This document shows, one piece after another, positions 1 to 6,027 of a stretch of DNA of 10,000 nucleotides; position 1 is the first letter of the stretch, and the number at the start of each line of letters is the position of its first letter. Location of the stretch: NCBI GenBank assembly GCA_036351575.1, contig JAZBPJ010000176.1, positions 1 to 10,000 of the forward strand, written 5' to 3'. The translations under genes and the position numbers were made by a program. The stretch is from JABDPF01 sp036351575 (lineage in GTDB: Bacteria; Pseudomonadota; Gammaproteobacteria; Xanthomonadales; SZUA-36). The notes beneath the pieces were generated by a model, which was not told where the DNA came from, made no database searches, and saw only the letters and a program-made list of their open reading frames with translations.

Positions 1-417
1 CTTCGCCGGCAGGTCGAAAGGCAGGCGCAGCTGCTCCAGCCCGAGGCGGATCAGCAGCAGGCGCAGTTCCTGCTGCAGCAGCGGGTAAAGCTGCCGCGTC
101 AGGCTTGCATGGTGTGAACTGAATTCGCTGATATCGACCGGCTCGCCCTCGGTCTGCTGGTAGATGGCCTCGATGCCGACGTTGGCCACGAAATGCGGCG
201 CTTCCTTGTCCTCCTTCGACCCGCCCTCGCAGCTCAGCTTGGCGCTGACCTGGTAGGCGGGCAGTTCTTCACCGCTGTCCGTCTTCATCGGCCGCGGCGC
301 CAGCTTGAGCTCCACGCGGGCCTCGCGCGTGCCGGCATTCTTCACGGCGGACAGCAGGCGGCCCTCGAGGAGGGAGACCTGGACGTGCTGCAGAAAGAAC
401 TGGTCGAGTAGGTTCAT
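1..417 (-). CDS. SecB-like protein, N-terminal 139 residues (runs off the left edge)
   Basis: The frame is open from an ATG at 417 to position 1, giving 139 residues and no stop. An in-frame TGA lies five codons upstream of this ATG with no other start codon between, so the start is well placed; the Shine-Dalgarno is weak. The order of segments fits the SecB fold: an N-terminal strand with FFLQHVQVSLLEG, a REARVELKLAPRP strand, then YQVSAKLSCEGG and PHFVANVGIEAIYQ as the central strands, a helix around HHASLTRQLYPLLQQEL and a final RLPFDL matching the usual 'P.LNL' end of SecB. SecB is a tetrameric cytosolic chaperone that holds preproteins for SecA. Identity to classical SecB is low by eye, and the usual CPNILFPYAR helix is replaced by a Leu-rich YPLLQQELRLLLIRL. 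It could instead be a SecB-like chaperone of the toxin-antitoxin type or an uncharacterised SecB-superfamily protein. It lies 274 bp downstream of the glycosylase operon, beyond a repeat element, so it may be transcribed separately. Confidence 0.6.
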   Translation of the reverse strand, partial: MNLLDQFFLQHVQVSLLEGRLLSAVKNAGTREARVELKLAPRPMKTDSGEELPAYQVSAKLSCEGGSKEDKEAPHFVANVGIEAIYQQTEGEPVDISEFSSHHASLTRQLYPLLQQELRLLLIRLGLEQLRLPFDLPAK

Positions 418-481
418 GCCGTTAACGTGCTTTCAAAGCCAGGCAAAATCAACCCCTTTCACCGAAGAGCACGGGAGCGAA

Positions 482-665
482 GCAGACTGACGCTCGAATG
501 CCAAGCGGTCTCGGCGCCACGTGTCCCACGAGGAGATGTATGAGCACAGGGAAGTGCGAATCCAAGCGATACAGGGATGTACGCCTTGCGCGAGCGTTCT
601 TCGAGTGGGATTGGTGGTGTCGAGACCAGCGAACTCTTGCGTAAATGCCCAGCAGTCTCGGCCCC
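482..665. repeat. Imperfect direct repeat flanking the palindromic element
   Basis: Positions 497-518 (AATGCCAAGCGGTCTCGG followed by CGCC) and 644-665 (AATGCCCAGCAGTCTCGG followed by CCCC) are in the same orientation and match at 19 of 22 bases. Weaker similarity extends outward to 482 and 629. The left copy overlaps the left terminal inverted repeat at GTCTCGG; the right copy begins just after the right inverted repeat. A shorter relative of the left copy, GAATCCAAGCG, occurs at 558-568 (compare GAATGCCAAGCG at 496-507). The spacing of the long copies is 147 bp. Confidence 0.6.
507..627. repeat. Palindromic repeat element with 29-bp imperfect terminal inverted repeats (REP/MITE-like)
   Basis: The segment 507-535 and the reverse complement of 599-627 match at 21 of 29 positions. 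Both begin GGTCTCG and share CCAC, TCCCAC and a final AG. Between them are three small hairpins: CGTG-TCC-CACG at 520-530, GCAC-AGGGAA-GTGC at 544-557 and TACA-GGGA-TGTA at 570-581. The last two have the same GGGA-type loop. There is no transposase, so this looks like a non-autonomous interspersed repeat or a structured non-coding element. I do not recognise the family by name. It sits just past the end of the five-gene operon. Confidence 0.65.
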
Positions 666-678
666 GGAAGCATGGGGC
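661..678 (-). other. Hairpin just downstream of the glycosylase gene
   Basis: GCCCC at 661-665 pairs with GGGGC at 674-678 around an 8-nt loop, 13 bp after the glycosylase stop on the minus strand. There is no T-run after it, so it is not a typical intrinsic terminator. It could protect the 3' end of the operon mRNA or be part of the repeat cluster. Confidence 0.35.
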
Positions 679-691
679 GGAAATCTGCCAT

Positions 692-1327
692 TCAGGTGAT
701 CAGCCCCGTATCGGCCGCCAGCCAGAAATACCAGCTGGCCGCGGAACGGTAAGGCGCCAGGTGCCCGGTGGCCTCGAGCACGGCCTCCGGGTCCGGCAGG
801 CCGTCCATCGCGTAAACGTACTGCACGCCCTTCTGGATGCCGAGGTCGGTCGCCGGCATCACGTCCGGCCGGCCCAGGTTGAATATCAGGTACATCTGCG
901 CCGTCCAGGGGCCGACGCCGCGGACCCGGCACAGGTTTTCGACGACTTCCTTGTCACTCATGCGCGCCATGCGCCGCGCCGAAGCGAGGGAGCCGTCCTG
1001 CGCTTTTTGCGCCAGGTCGAGGATTGCGAGCGCCTTGTTCCGCGACAGCCCGGCGCCGCGCAGCGCATCGAACGCCAGCCGGTGCGCCTGCGACGGGTCG
1101 GGGACACCGCCGCTGAACAGGTCGCGAAAACGCCGGTTGATGGTTGCCGCCGCCTTGCCCGAAAGCTGCTGGTAGATAATCGCCGTCGACAGTGCGTCGA
1201 ACAGGCCCGCGTCCTTTGAAACGCGCAGTTTCAGCGGGCCGCAGTCGCCGATGAATTGCCGCATGCGCGGGCAGCGGCGCCGCAGGTGTTCGACGGCCGC
1301 GCGCCGGTTATAGCGCAGCCGGCTCAT
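692..1327 (-). CDS. DNA-3-methyladenine glycosylase II, AlkA/HhH-GPD family
   Basis: Base-excision repair enzyme expected to remove 3-methyladenine and related alkylated purines from DNA by hydrolysing the N-glycosidic bond. The 211-residue protein is mostly the HhH-GPD domain. Residues 43-58 contain FDALSTAIIYQQLSGKAA, split here as the family's conserved 'I..QQ.S' helix. The helix-hairpin-helix lies near 131-147 (LCRVRGVGPWTAQM), and the catalytic Asp is D161 in PATDLGIQKG. There are no C-terminal Cys ligands of the Fe-S cluster seen in Nth/MutY, which separates it from those relatives. The short length and lack of the extra N-terminal domain of E. coli AlkA make it more like the compact Mag1/AlkA-like group. 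Its ATG overlaps the stop of the DUF4340 gene as ATGA, so translation is probably coupled to the upstream ABC-type genes. No Ada-type regulator is seen nearby. A DNA repair gene in this operon is unexpected from function. Confidence 0.9.
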   Translation of the reverse strand: MSRLRYNRRAAVEHLRRRCPRMRQFIGDCGPLKLRVSKDAGLFDALSTAIIYQQLSGKAAATINRRFRDLFSGGVPDPSQAHRLAFDALRGAGLSRNKALAILDLAQKAQDGSLASARRMARMSDKEVVENLCRVRGVGPWTAQMYLIFNLGRPDVMPATDLGIQKGVQYVYAMDGLPDPEAVLEATGHLAPYRSAASWYFWLAADTGLIT

Positions 1328-2379
1328 TCCCCGGTTTCGATTTCCTGCAGGAAATAATCCATTCGGCGCGTCATGTTGTCATGGCGGTACCGAGGAATGC
1401 GGTAGGCCCAGCCCTCGACGCGCCGGTTGACGGCCCCGGCACGCTCAGCCGTTTCCGGACTGTTCCCGGCGCCGCCGATCGCCGTCGTGTACAACCCGGC
1501 CTCGAGGCGCATCCAGAACGCCGGATCGGCCTCCTCACTTTCTCCGGGAACCTCCACCAGGCGGGCCTCCAGGTCGAGCCCGTCGGCCGTGACCACGCGG
1601 TAACGGGTCTCGGAGGACCATTCGATATCATCCGCGGGCGCCACCGCGTCGAACTCCAGCGCCGACAGGCCGCCCGCCAGCGCGTTGACCGTCCAGGCGG
1701 ACTTCGGCTCGAAACCGTCCGGCACGGCCTGCAGTTCGAAATTCTCGTCATCGGCGGATATTTTTTTCATGACAACCGATTCGCCGTCCGGATGATGAAC
1801 CGAGACCTCCACGACCTCGCTCTCCGGAACATCGATGATTTCGCGCTCCAGCCAGCCCACGGTTTCCCGCGGCAGATCCAGTTCGCTGTCGATCAGCACG
1901 CTCTGCGTCGCCCCTTCCAGGCGGGCGTACTGGCCGTCGCGCCCCTGGGCGCGGTTGCCCGAGATCACCGCCGGCAGGCCGGTGGATTCGGCAAAGGAGA
2001 TCAGCACGCCGGACGTCTCCGGCGAGCCGGGGTCCTCGACGCCAAGCCGTTCGAAATACTTCGGGTTCGAAGTCTTCTCTTCGATGACCCGCGCACTCGC
2101 CAGCGTGGACAGCAGCTGCTGTACCTGCGGCCAGTCGGCGCGGTAAGCGGACGCTTCTTCGACGATCCAGCGATCCGCCTCGCGCCGCACCGTCGCCACG
2201 GCTTCGCCCTCCGCGCTGATGCGCAGCCAGTCGATTTCGTTGACCTGCTCTTCGAGGCCGGGCAGCAGCAGGTCGGGCTCGAAACCGATCTCGCGGGCCG
2301 TATTGCGGGGCACGAGAAAAGCAACGATCGCCGCGATCGCCGTCACGGCCGCCAGCCAGGCGAAGTGTTTCCTGCTCAT
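1324..2379 (-). CDS. DUF4340 family protein, membrane-anchored partner of the GldG-like protein
   Basis: The 351-residue protein starts with a short basic stretch and one hydrophobic segment at about residues 7-24, which would anchor it in the inner membrane with the rest in the periplasm. The remainder is soluble and rich in acidic residues, with strands such as NEIDWLRISAEGE, a DRWIVEE segment and YFERLGVEDP, which match the repeated beta-rich architecture of DUF4340. Members of this family commonly follow gldG-like genes in ABC-type operons, and that is the case here; the molecular role is unknown. The start ATG lies in an ATGA overlap with the GldG-like stop. AAGGAG at 2388-2393, inside the upstream gene, sits 8 nt before it, giving a good ribosome-binding site. 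The 3' end overlaps the glycosylase start in the same way. Confidence 0.85.
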   Translation of the reverse strand: MSRKHFAWLAAVTAIAAIVAFLVPRNTAREIGFEPDLLLPGLEEQVNEIDWLRISAEGEAVATVRREADRWIVEEASAYRADWPQVQQLLSTLASARVIEEKTSNPKYFERLGVEDPGSPETSGVLISFAESTGLPAVISGNRAQGRDGQYARLEGATQSVLIDSELDLPRETVGWLEREIIDVPESEVVEVSVHHPDGESVVMKKISADDENFELQAVPDGFEPKSAWTVNALAGGLSALEFDAVAPADDIEWSSETRYRVVTADGLDLEARLVEVPGESEEADPAFWMRLEAGLYTTAIGGAGNSPETAERAGAVNRRVEGWAYRIPRYRHDNMTRRMDYFLQEIETGE

Positions 2380-4223
2380 GTAACGGGCTCCTTTTCAGCC
2401 GGCACCGCCTGCATGCGTCTGCGCCGAATGGCGTACACGATCGCCACGACCATCACGGCGGCCGGCAGCAGCACGATATTGATCAGCTTGATCTGCGTAT
2501 CCAGGCGGTCGATGTCGCGGCGCAAGTCGTGCTGCACCTGCCGCAGTTCACGCCTGATCTCGAGACGGCGGTCCACGAAGCGCTGGATTTCTTCCTGCTG
2601 CTCGGGCGTGATGACCATCAGGTCGCCCTCACCCTTGGCCGCCTGCAGTTCGGTCAGGCGACGCTCGGTCTCGTCCAGCTCCGCCTGCAGGCGTTCCTCG
2701 GTGACCCGGTAGGACTGCTCGGCGGCCACGCGGATTTCCTCGACCCGGTCGAACGGGCGCGCCGAGGTCGCGCGGGTCCGGACACTGATCAGGTCGCGGT
2801 TGCCCATCATGTGGTCGACGGCGTTGACCGCCAGGTTGCCGTTGTCTGCAAAGGCCGTCGCGCCGAAAAGAGGCTGCACCTGGACCCACATGCGATCGGT
2901 CAGCAGGTCGGTATCCGCGAACAGCAGGACGTTGATGCCCTGTTCTCCCGCGTCCTCGAGGTGCTGACCGCTGCTTTCTTCCGGCGCCGGCATCGACGCG
3001 GAAGCCGGGCCGGTCACGCGGGCCGCCAGCACGTACTCCCGGCCGGTGGGGTTGAAGCCGGTCAGCAGGTCGCCGGGGTTGGCCAGGAAGCGCATGCGCG
3101 AGGATTCCATCGGCGCCGCGTTTTCGCTGGTCCAGACCAGCGGTTCAAATGCGGTTGCAGCGCCTTCCACGGGGTCCAGCCAGCCGGTGGACGAGAAGTT
3201 GACGACTTCCAGGTCGCCGCTGACGATGTCCTCGCCGTTCATGCCCTCGGCGCTGACCGACAGGATTCCGATATGCCGGTTGGCGCCGCTGCCGACACCG
3301 AAGCGCAGGTCGCCCACGATACGGGACGGGTCATAAGCCACGCCCCAGGCTTCCAGCAGTGAACCCAGCGCAGACGGACTGCCCATCTGCATCTGTCCCA
3401 TCGGGTCGTTGGGGTCGCCGCGGTCGGACTCGGCAAAGGGATCGATAAACGCCACCAGGCTGCCGCCGCCAAGCACGAACTGCTCGATCGCGTAGAGCGC
3501 GGCATCGCTCAGCCCGCGCGGGTGCACAAGCAGCAGCACGTCGATGTCCTCAGGCAGTTCGTTCGCGGCCGGGTCGATGGTGCGGATGTCGAACAGCTGG
3601 TTCAGCTGCTGCTGCACCACCCAGGGCTCGCTCATGCCCGCCGCCGGGTCGTACCCGCCGCCCAGGCGCAGGGGAGACATGACGCCGAGCACTTTCTTTT
3701 CCGGGTTGCCAAGCGATGAAACCATTTTCGCCAGGTCATATTCCAGGAACTTTTCCTTCGAGGGCTGCAGGAACGGCATGACCTGCAGGTCGTCCAGCGA
3801 GTTGCTGGCGGCGATGCCGAAGTACAGCGTATCGCCGGCCGTGTTGATCGGCGCGGCCTGCAGGCCGAAGGCCGCGGCCTCGTCCTCTTCCTCGGAGAAC
3901 GGCTCGGGATCGACCCGTTTCACGCTGACCATGCCGTCGCTGCGGCTGACGAACTCTTCGAGCAGCTCGTCGACGCGCCTGGCGTAGGCGCGCAGCGCCG
4001 GGATTTCACGGCTGGCTGCCTGCGAAAAGTACAGGTACAGCGTCACCGGTTCTTCGAGGTTTTCAAGGATCCGGACCGTGCCTTCGCTGAGCGTGAACAG
4101 GCGGTTTTCGGTCAGGTCGAAGCGATAACCCTTGAGCAGGCTGCTCGAGATCATCGTGACGGCGACGAACAGCACGGCCAGCAGGGCCAGAGAAGCGAGC
4201 GAGTACAGGGAATGTTTTTTCAT
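2376..4223 (-). CDS. GldG-like ABC transporter auxiliary protein
   Basis: The 615-residue protein has a hydrophobic segment at about 8-29, followed by the family hallmark YRFDLTENRLFTLSEGT (residues 33-49). A large periplasmic region follows, with the ABC-type auxiliary fold: LYLYFSQ near 62-67, VKRVDPEPFSEEEDEA near 101-116, KKVLGVMSPL near 176-185 and LGGGSLVAFIDPF near 251-263. LLFADTDLLTDRM (433-445) is a second family motif. Residues of about 495-577 are charged and heptad-like, predicting a coiled coil, and a second membrane segment lies at about 578-599 before a basic cytoplasmic tail. This two-anchor topology is usual for gammaproteobacterial GldG-like proteins; the family belongs to ABC-2 type exporters and its substrate is unknown. 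The start has AGGAGG at 4229-4234 five bases upstream, overlapping the permease stop. 'GldG' is a family label only and does not imply gliding. Confidence 0.88.
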   Translation of the reverse strand: MKKHSLYSLASLALLAVLFVAVTMISSSLLKGYRFDLTENRLFTLSEGTVRILENLEEPVTLYLYFSQAASREIPALRAYARRVDELLEEFVSRSDGMVSVKRVDPEPFSEEEDEAAAFGLQAAPINTAGDTLYFGIAASNSLDDLQVMPFLQPSKEKFLEYDLAKMVSSLGNPEKKVLGVMSPLRLGGGYDPAAGMSEPWVVQQQLNQLFDIRTIDPAANELPEDIDVLLLVHPRGLSDAALYAIEQFVLGGGSLVAFIDPFAESDRGDPNDPMGQMQMGSPSALGSLLEAWGVAYDPSRIVGDLRFGVGSGANRHIGILSVSAEGMNGEDIVSGDLEVVNFSSTGWLDPVEGAATAFEPLVWTSENAAPMESSRMRFLANPGDLLTGFNPTGREYVLAARVTGPASASMPAPEESSGQHLEDAGEQGINVLLFADTDLLTDRMWVQVQPLFGATAFADNGNLAVNAVDHMMGNRDLISVRTRATSARPFDRVEEIRVAAEQSYRVTEERLQAELDETERRLTELQAAKGEGDLMVITPEQQEEIQRFVDRRLEIRRELRQVQHDLRRDIDRLDTQIKLINIVLLPAAVMVVAIVYAIRRRRMQAVPAEKEPVT

Positions 4224-4228
4224 GGCTG

Positions 4229-4234
4229 CCTCCT
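4229..4234 (-). promoter_or_regulatory. Shine-Dalgarno of the GldG-like gene
   Basis: AGGAGG on the minus strand, 5 nt before the ATG at 4223. It shares a base with the permease stop codon, which is the only junction in the operon without a start/stop overlap. Confidence 0.8.
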
Positions 4235-4968
4235 CAGTCCGCCTTCCGCAGTTCCAGGACGATGGTGTTGGCCACCAGCCAGAAACCGATGACCAGCGCG
4301 AAGTAAACCAGGTCGCGCAGGTCGATCACCCCGCGGGAAATGGTCGAAAAATGGGCCAGGAAGCTGAAGCCGGCAATGGCGTCCAGCAGTGACTGCGGCG
4401 CCCAGGCGGAAAACAGGTCCATGACCATGGGCAAGCCGCTCAGCAGGAACGCGAAACAGACGACGACCGCGAGAATGAAGGCGACCACCTGGTTGCGCGT
4501 CAGCGCGGACATGCAGGCGCCGATCGCCAGGAATCCGCCCGCCATCAGCCAGCTGCCGATGTAACCGGCCACGATCACGCCGTTGTCCGGGTCTCCTAGG
4601 TAGTTGACCGTCAGCCACACCGGAAACGTCAGCAGCAGCGCGGCGCCGATGAACAGCCAGGCCGCCAGGAACTTGCCCGCGACGGCCTGCCCGGTGGTCA
4701 GCGGCAGGGTCAGCAGCAGTTCGACCGTGCCCGAACGCCGTTCCTCCGCCCACAGCCGCATCGCGATGGCCGGCACCAGGAACAGGTACAGCCAGGGGTG
4801 GAACTGGAAGAAGGGATCCAGGTCGGAGCTGCCCCGCTCGTAAAAATTGCCGATGTAGAAGGTGAACACGCCGGACATGACCAGGAAGATCACGATGAAA
4901 ACCCAGGCGACCGGCGTGGAGAAGTAGCCCGCCAGTTCGCGGCGCATGACGTTGAGCACGGCGTTCAT
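4234..4968 (-). CDS. ABC-2 type permease (GldF-like)
   Basis: Integral inner-membrane subunit of the ABC exporter. The 244-residue sequence has about six hydrophobic segments, near 17-39, 59-75, 100-120, 131-153, 160-182 and 218-238. The cytoplasmic loop after the second helix carries WAEERRSGTVELLLTLPLT (residues 73-91), the conserved 'EER..GT.E.LLT.P' signature of the GldF/ABC-2 permease family that contacts the ATPase. The N-terminus RRELAGYFSTPVAWVF is also typical. It starts in an ATGA overlap with the ATPase stop, with AGGAGGT six bases before the ATG, and ends 10 nt before the GldG-like gene. The ATPase, permease and GldG-like proteins are expected to form one complex. The transported substrate cannot be deduced from the sequence. 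Confidence 0.9.
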   Translation of the reverse strand: MNAVLNVMRRELAGYFSTPVAWVFIVIFLVMSGVFTFYIGNFYERGSSDLDPFFQFHPWLYLFLVPAIAMRLWAEERRSGTVELLLTLPLTTGQAVAGKFLAAWLFIGAALLLTFPVWLTVNYLGDPDNGVIVAGYIGSWLMAGGFLAIGACMSALTRNQVVAFILAVVVCFAFLLSGLPMVMDLFSAWAPQSLLDAIAGFSFLAHFSTISRGVIDLRDLVYFALVIGFWLVANTIVLELRKAD

Positions 4969-5900
4969 CGCAGCACCTCCTCCTTCGTGACCTGGCGAAA
5001 GACCTCGTCGAGGCGGCCGGCCTCGAGCCGCAGCTCGCTGACCGACCAGCCGTGTTCACGGATCGTGTCCGTGATCACTTCCAGCAGGTGTTCTCCGGGC
5101 CGCGGGAAGACGGTCAGCTCACCCTCGCGCAGCTCGACCTTGCGCGACTGCGGCAGTTCACTCAGCGTGCTGGCCACGCGCTCCGGTTCCTCGACCACCA
5201 GCGTAACGGCGTCGTGGTAGCGCGAGCGGGCGATCAGCCCGTCGGGCGAATCGTCAACCAGCAGGCGCCCGTCGGAGATGATCATCGCCCGGTTGCACAG
5301 GGCATGCACCTCTTCGAGGATATGCGTGGAGATAATGATGATCTTGTCGCTGGACATGTCGCGGATCAGTTCGCGCACCTCGTGCTTCTGGTTCGGGTCC
5401 AGTCCGTCGGTGGGCTCGTCGAGGATCAGCACCCGCGGGTCGTGCAGGATGGCCTGGGCCAGCCCGACACGGCGCTTGAATCCCTTGGAAAGCGTCTCGA
5501 CGGGCTGTTCGGGGACACCGTGCAGGTTGAGCCGCTCGATCGCCGCGCCGGCCGCCTGCACCGCGTCATGCCCGGTAAACCCGCGGGCGCGGGCGACGAA
5601 TTCGAGAAAGCGCCTGACGGTCATTTCGCCGTAGGCCGGCGCACCCTCGGGCAGGTACCCCATGCAGCGCCGGGCAGCCAGCGAATCCTCGACGATATCG
5701 TGCCCGTTGACCCGGGCCGTGCCGGACGTCGGCGCCAGGAAGCCGGTCAGCATTTTCATCGTCGTGGATTTCCCGGCTCCGTTCGGCCCGAGAAAGCCGA
5801 GGACTTCGCCGGCGCCTACATCAAAACTCAGTTGATCGACTGCGACGAGCCGGCCGTAGCGTTTGCTAAGCGATCTCGCCTCGATACTCAATTCGCTCAT
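4965..5900 (-). CDS. ABC transporter ATP-binding protein (GldA-like)
   Basis: Cytosolic ATPase that powers the adjacent permease. In 311-residue numbering, Walker A is GPNGAGKST at 38-46, the Q-loop region is GYLPEG near 81-86 with Glu where Gln is usual, the signature is LSKGF at 137-141 in place of LSGGQ, Walker B is VLILDEPTDGLDP at 157-169 and the switch His is H193 in STH. GYLPE and LSKGF-like variants are common in the GldA/ABC-2 exporter group, so activity is likely intact. The C-terminal extension from about 225 (VTLVVEEPERVASTL, then a LDEVF segment) is also typical. I chose the ATG at 5900 over an in-frame GTG at 5912. GGGAG at 5906-5910 sits 5 nt upstream of the ATG and lies inside the longer version, while the GTG has no Shine-Dalgarno and would lie only about 10 nt after the predicted transcription start. 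The stop overlaps the permease start as ATGA. Confidence 0.93.
   Translation of the reverse strand: MSELSIEARSLSKRYGRLVAVDQLSFDVGAGEVLGFLGPNGAGKSTTMKMLTGFLAPTSGTARVNGHDIVEDSLAARRCMGYLPEGAPAYGEMTVRRFLEFVARARGFTGHDAVQAAGAAIERLNLHGVPEQPVETLSKGFKRRVGLAQAILHDPRVLILDEPTDGLDPNQKHEVRELIRDMSSDKIIIISTHILEEVHALCNRAMIISDGRLLVDDSPDGLIARSRYHDAVTLVVEEPERVASTLSELPQSRKVELREGELTVFPRPGEHLLEVITDTIREHGWSVSELRLEAGRLDEVFRQVTKEEVLR
4975..4981 (-). promoter_or_regulatory. Shine-Dalgarno of the permease gene
   Basis: AGGAGGT lies 6 nt before the permease ATG and inside the 3' end of the ATPase gene. This is close to the ideal anti-Shine-Dalgarno match and suggests strong reinitiation after the ATPase. Confidence 0.8.
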
Positions 5901-5905
5901 GAGTA

Positions 5906-5910
5906 CTCCC
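5906..5910 (-). promoter_or_regulatory. Shine-Dalgarno deciding the ATPase start
   Basis: GGGAG lies 5 nt before the ATG at 5900. It supports MSELSIEAR as the true N-terminus over a GTG start 12 nt further upstream. Confidence 0.7.
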
Positions 5911-5929
5911 ACACAATGAAACTGAAAAA

Positions 5930-5958
5930 ATTTTCGGGTCGTGAAGCTCCGATTTCAA
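5930..5958 (-). promoter_or_regulatory. Sigma70-like promoter of the five-gene operon
   Basis: On the minus strand, TTGAAA (plus positions 5953-5958) is followed after exactly 17 bp by GAAAAT (5930-5935). These match the -35 and -10 consensus at 5/6 and 4/6 positions. Transcription would begin around 5922-5924, leaving a leader of about 22 nt before the ATG at 5900. The stretch just downstream is A/T-rich on an otherwise GC-rich background. Confidence 0.55.
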
Positions 5959-6027
5959 GCCCGTCCTTCCACCATTCATGATTTGACGTTATCTTGGCTG
6001 TCTGTTCCACCCTTTTGACGGCAAAAC

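Larger units (their letters stand above)
418..691. other. Non-coding interval holding a structured repeat
   Basis: No reading frame here looks like a gene: the open frames have no recognisable domain and overlap palindromic DNA. The interval separates the glycosylase stop from the SecB-like start. Most of it (482-665) is repeat structure listed separately. The remaining 418-481 holds no clear promoter that I can defend for the SecB-like gene, although it must presumably contain one. Confidence 0.7.

Noticed and set aside
507..627. Possible integron attC site
   Set aside because: The ends lack the GTTRRRY/RYYYAAC core sites and no integrase or gene cassette is present.
482..665. Possible CRISPR array
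   Set aside because: Only two long copies and one short relative occur, with unequal spacing and similarity in the spacer, and there are no cas genes.
459..932. Minus-strand frame overlapping the glycosylase 3' end and the repeat
   Set aside because: It is out of frame with the glycosylase, and its repeated GAETA.H peptide merely reflects the DNA direct repeat.
1381..2712. Plus-strand open frame of 443 codons opposite DUF4340 and the GldG-like gene
   Set aside because: Arg-rich translation without a domain, crossing the junction of two well-supported genes on the other strand; a codon-bias shadow.
5959..6027. TTGACG at about 5984 as a promoter for the hydrolase
   Set aside because: No acceptable -10 hexamer lies 16-18 bp downstream, so it was not called, although a promoter is probably in this stretch.
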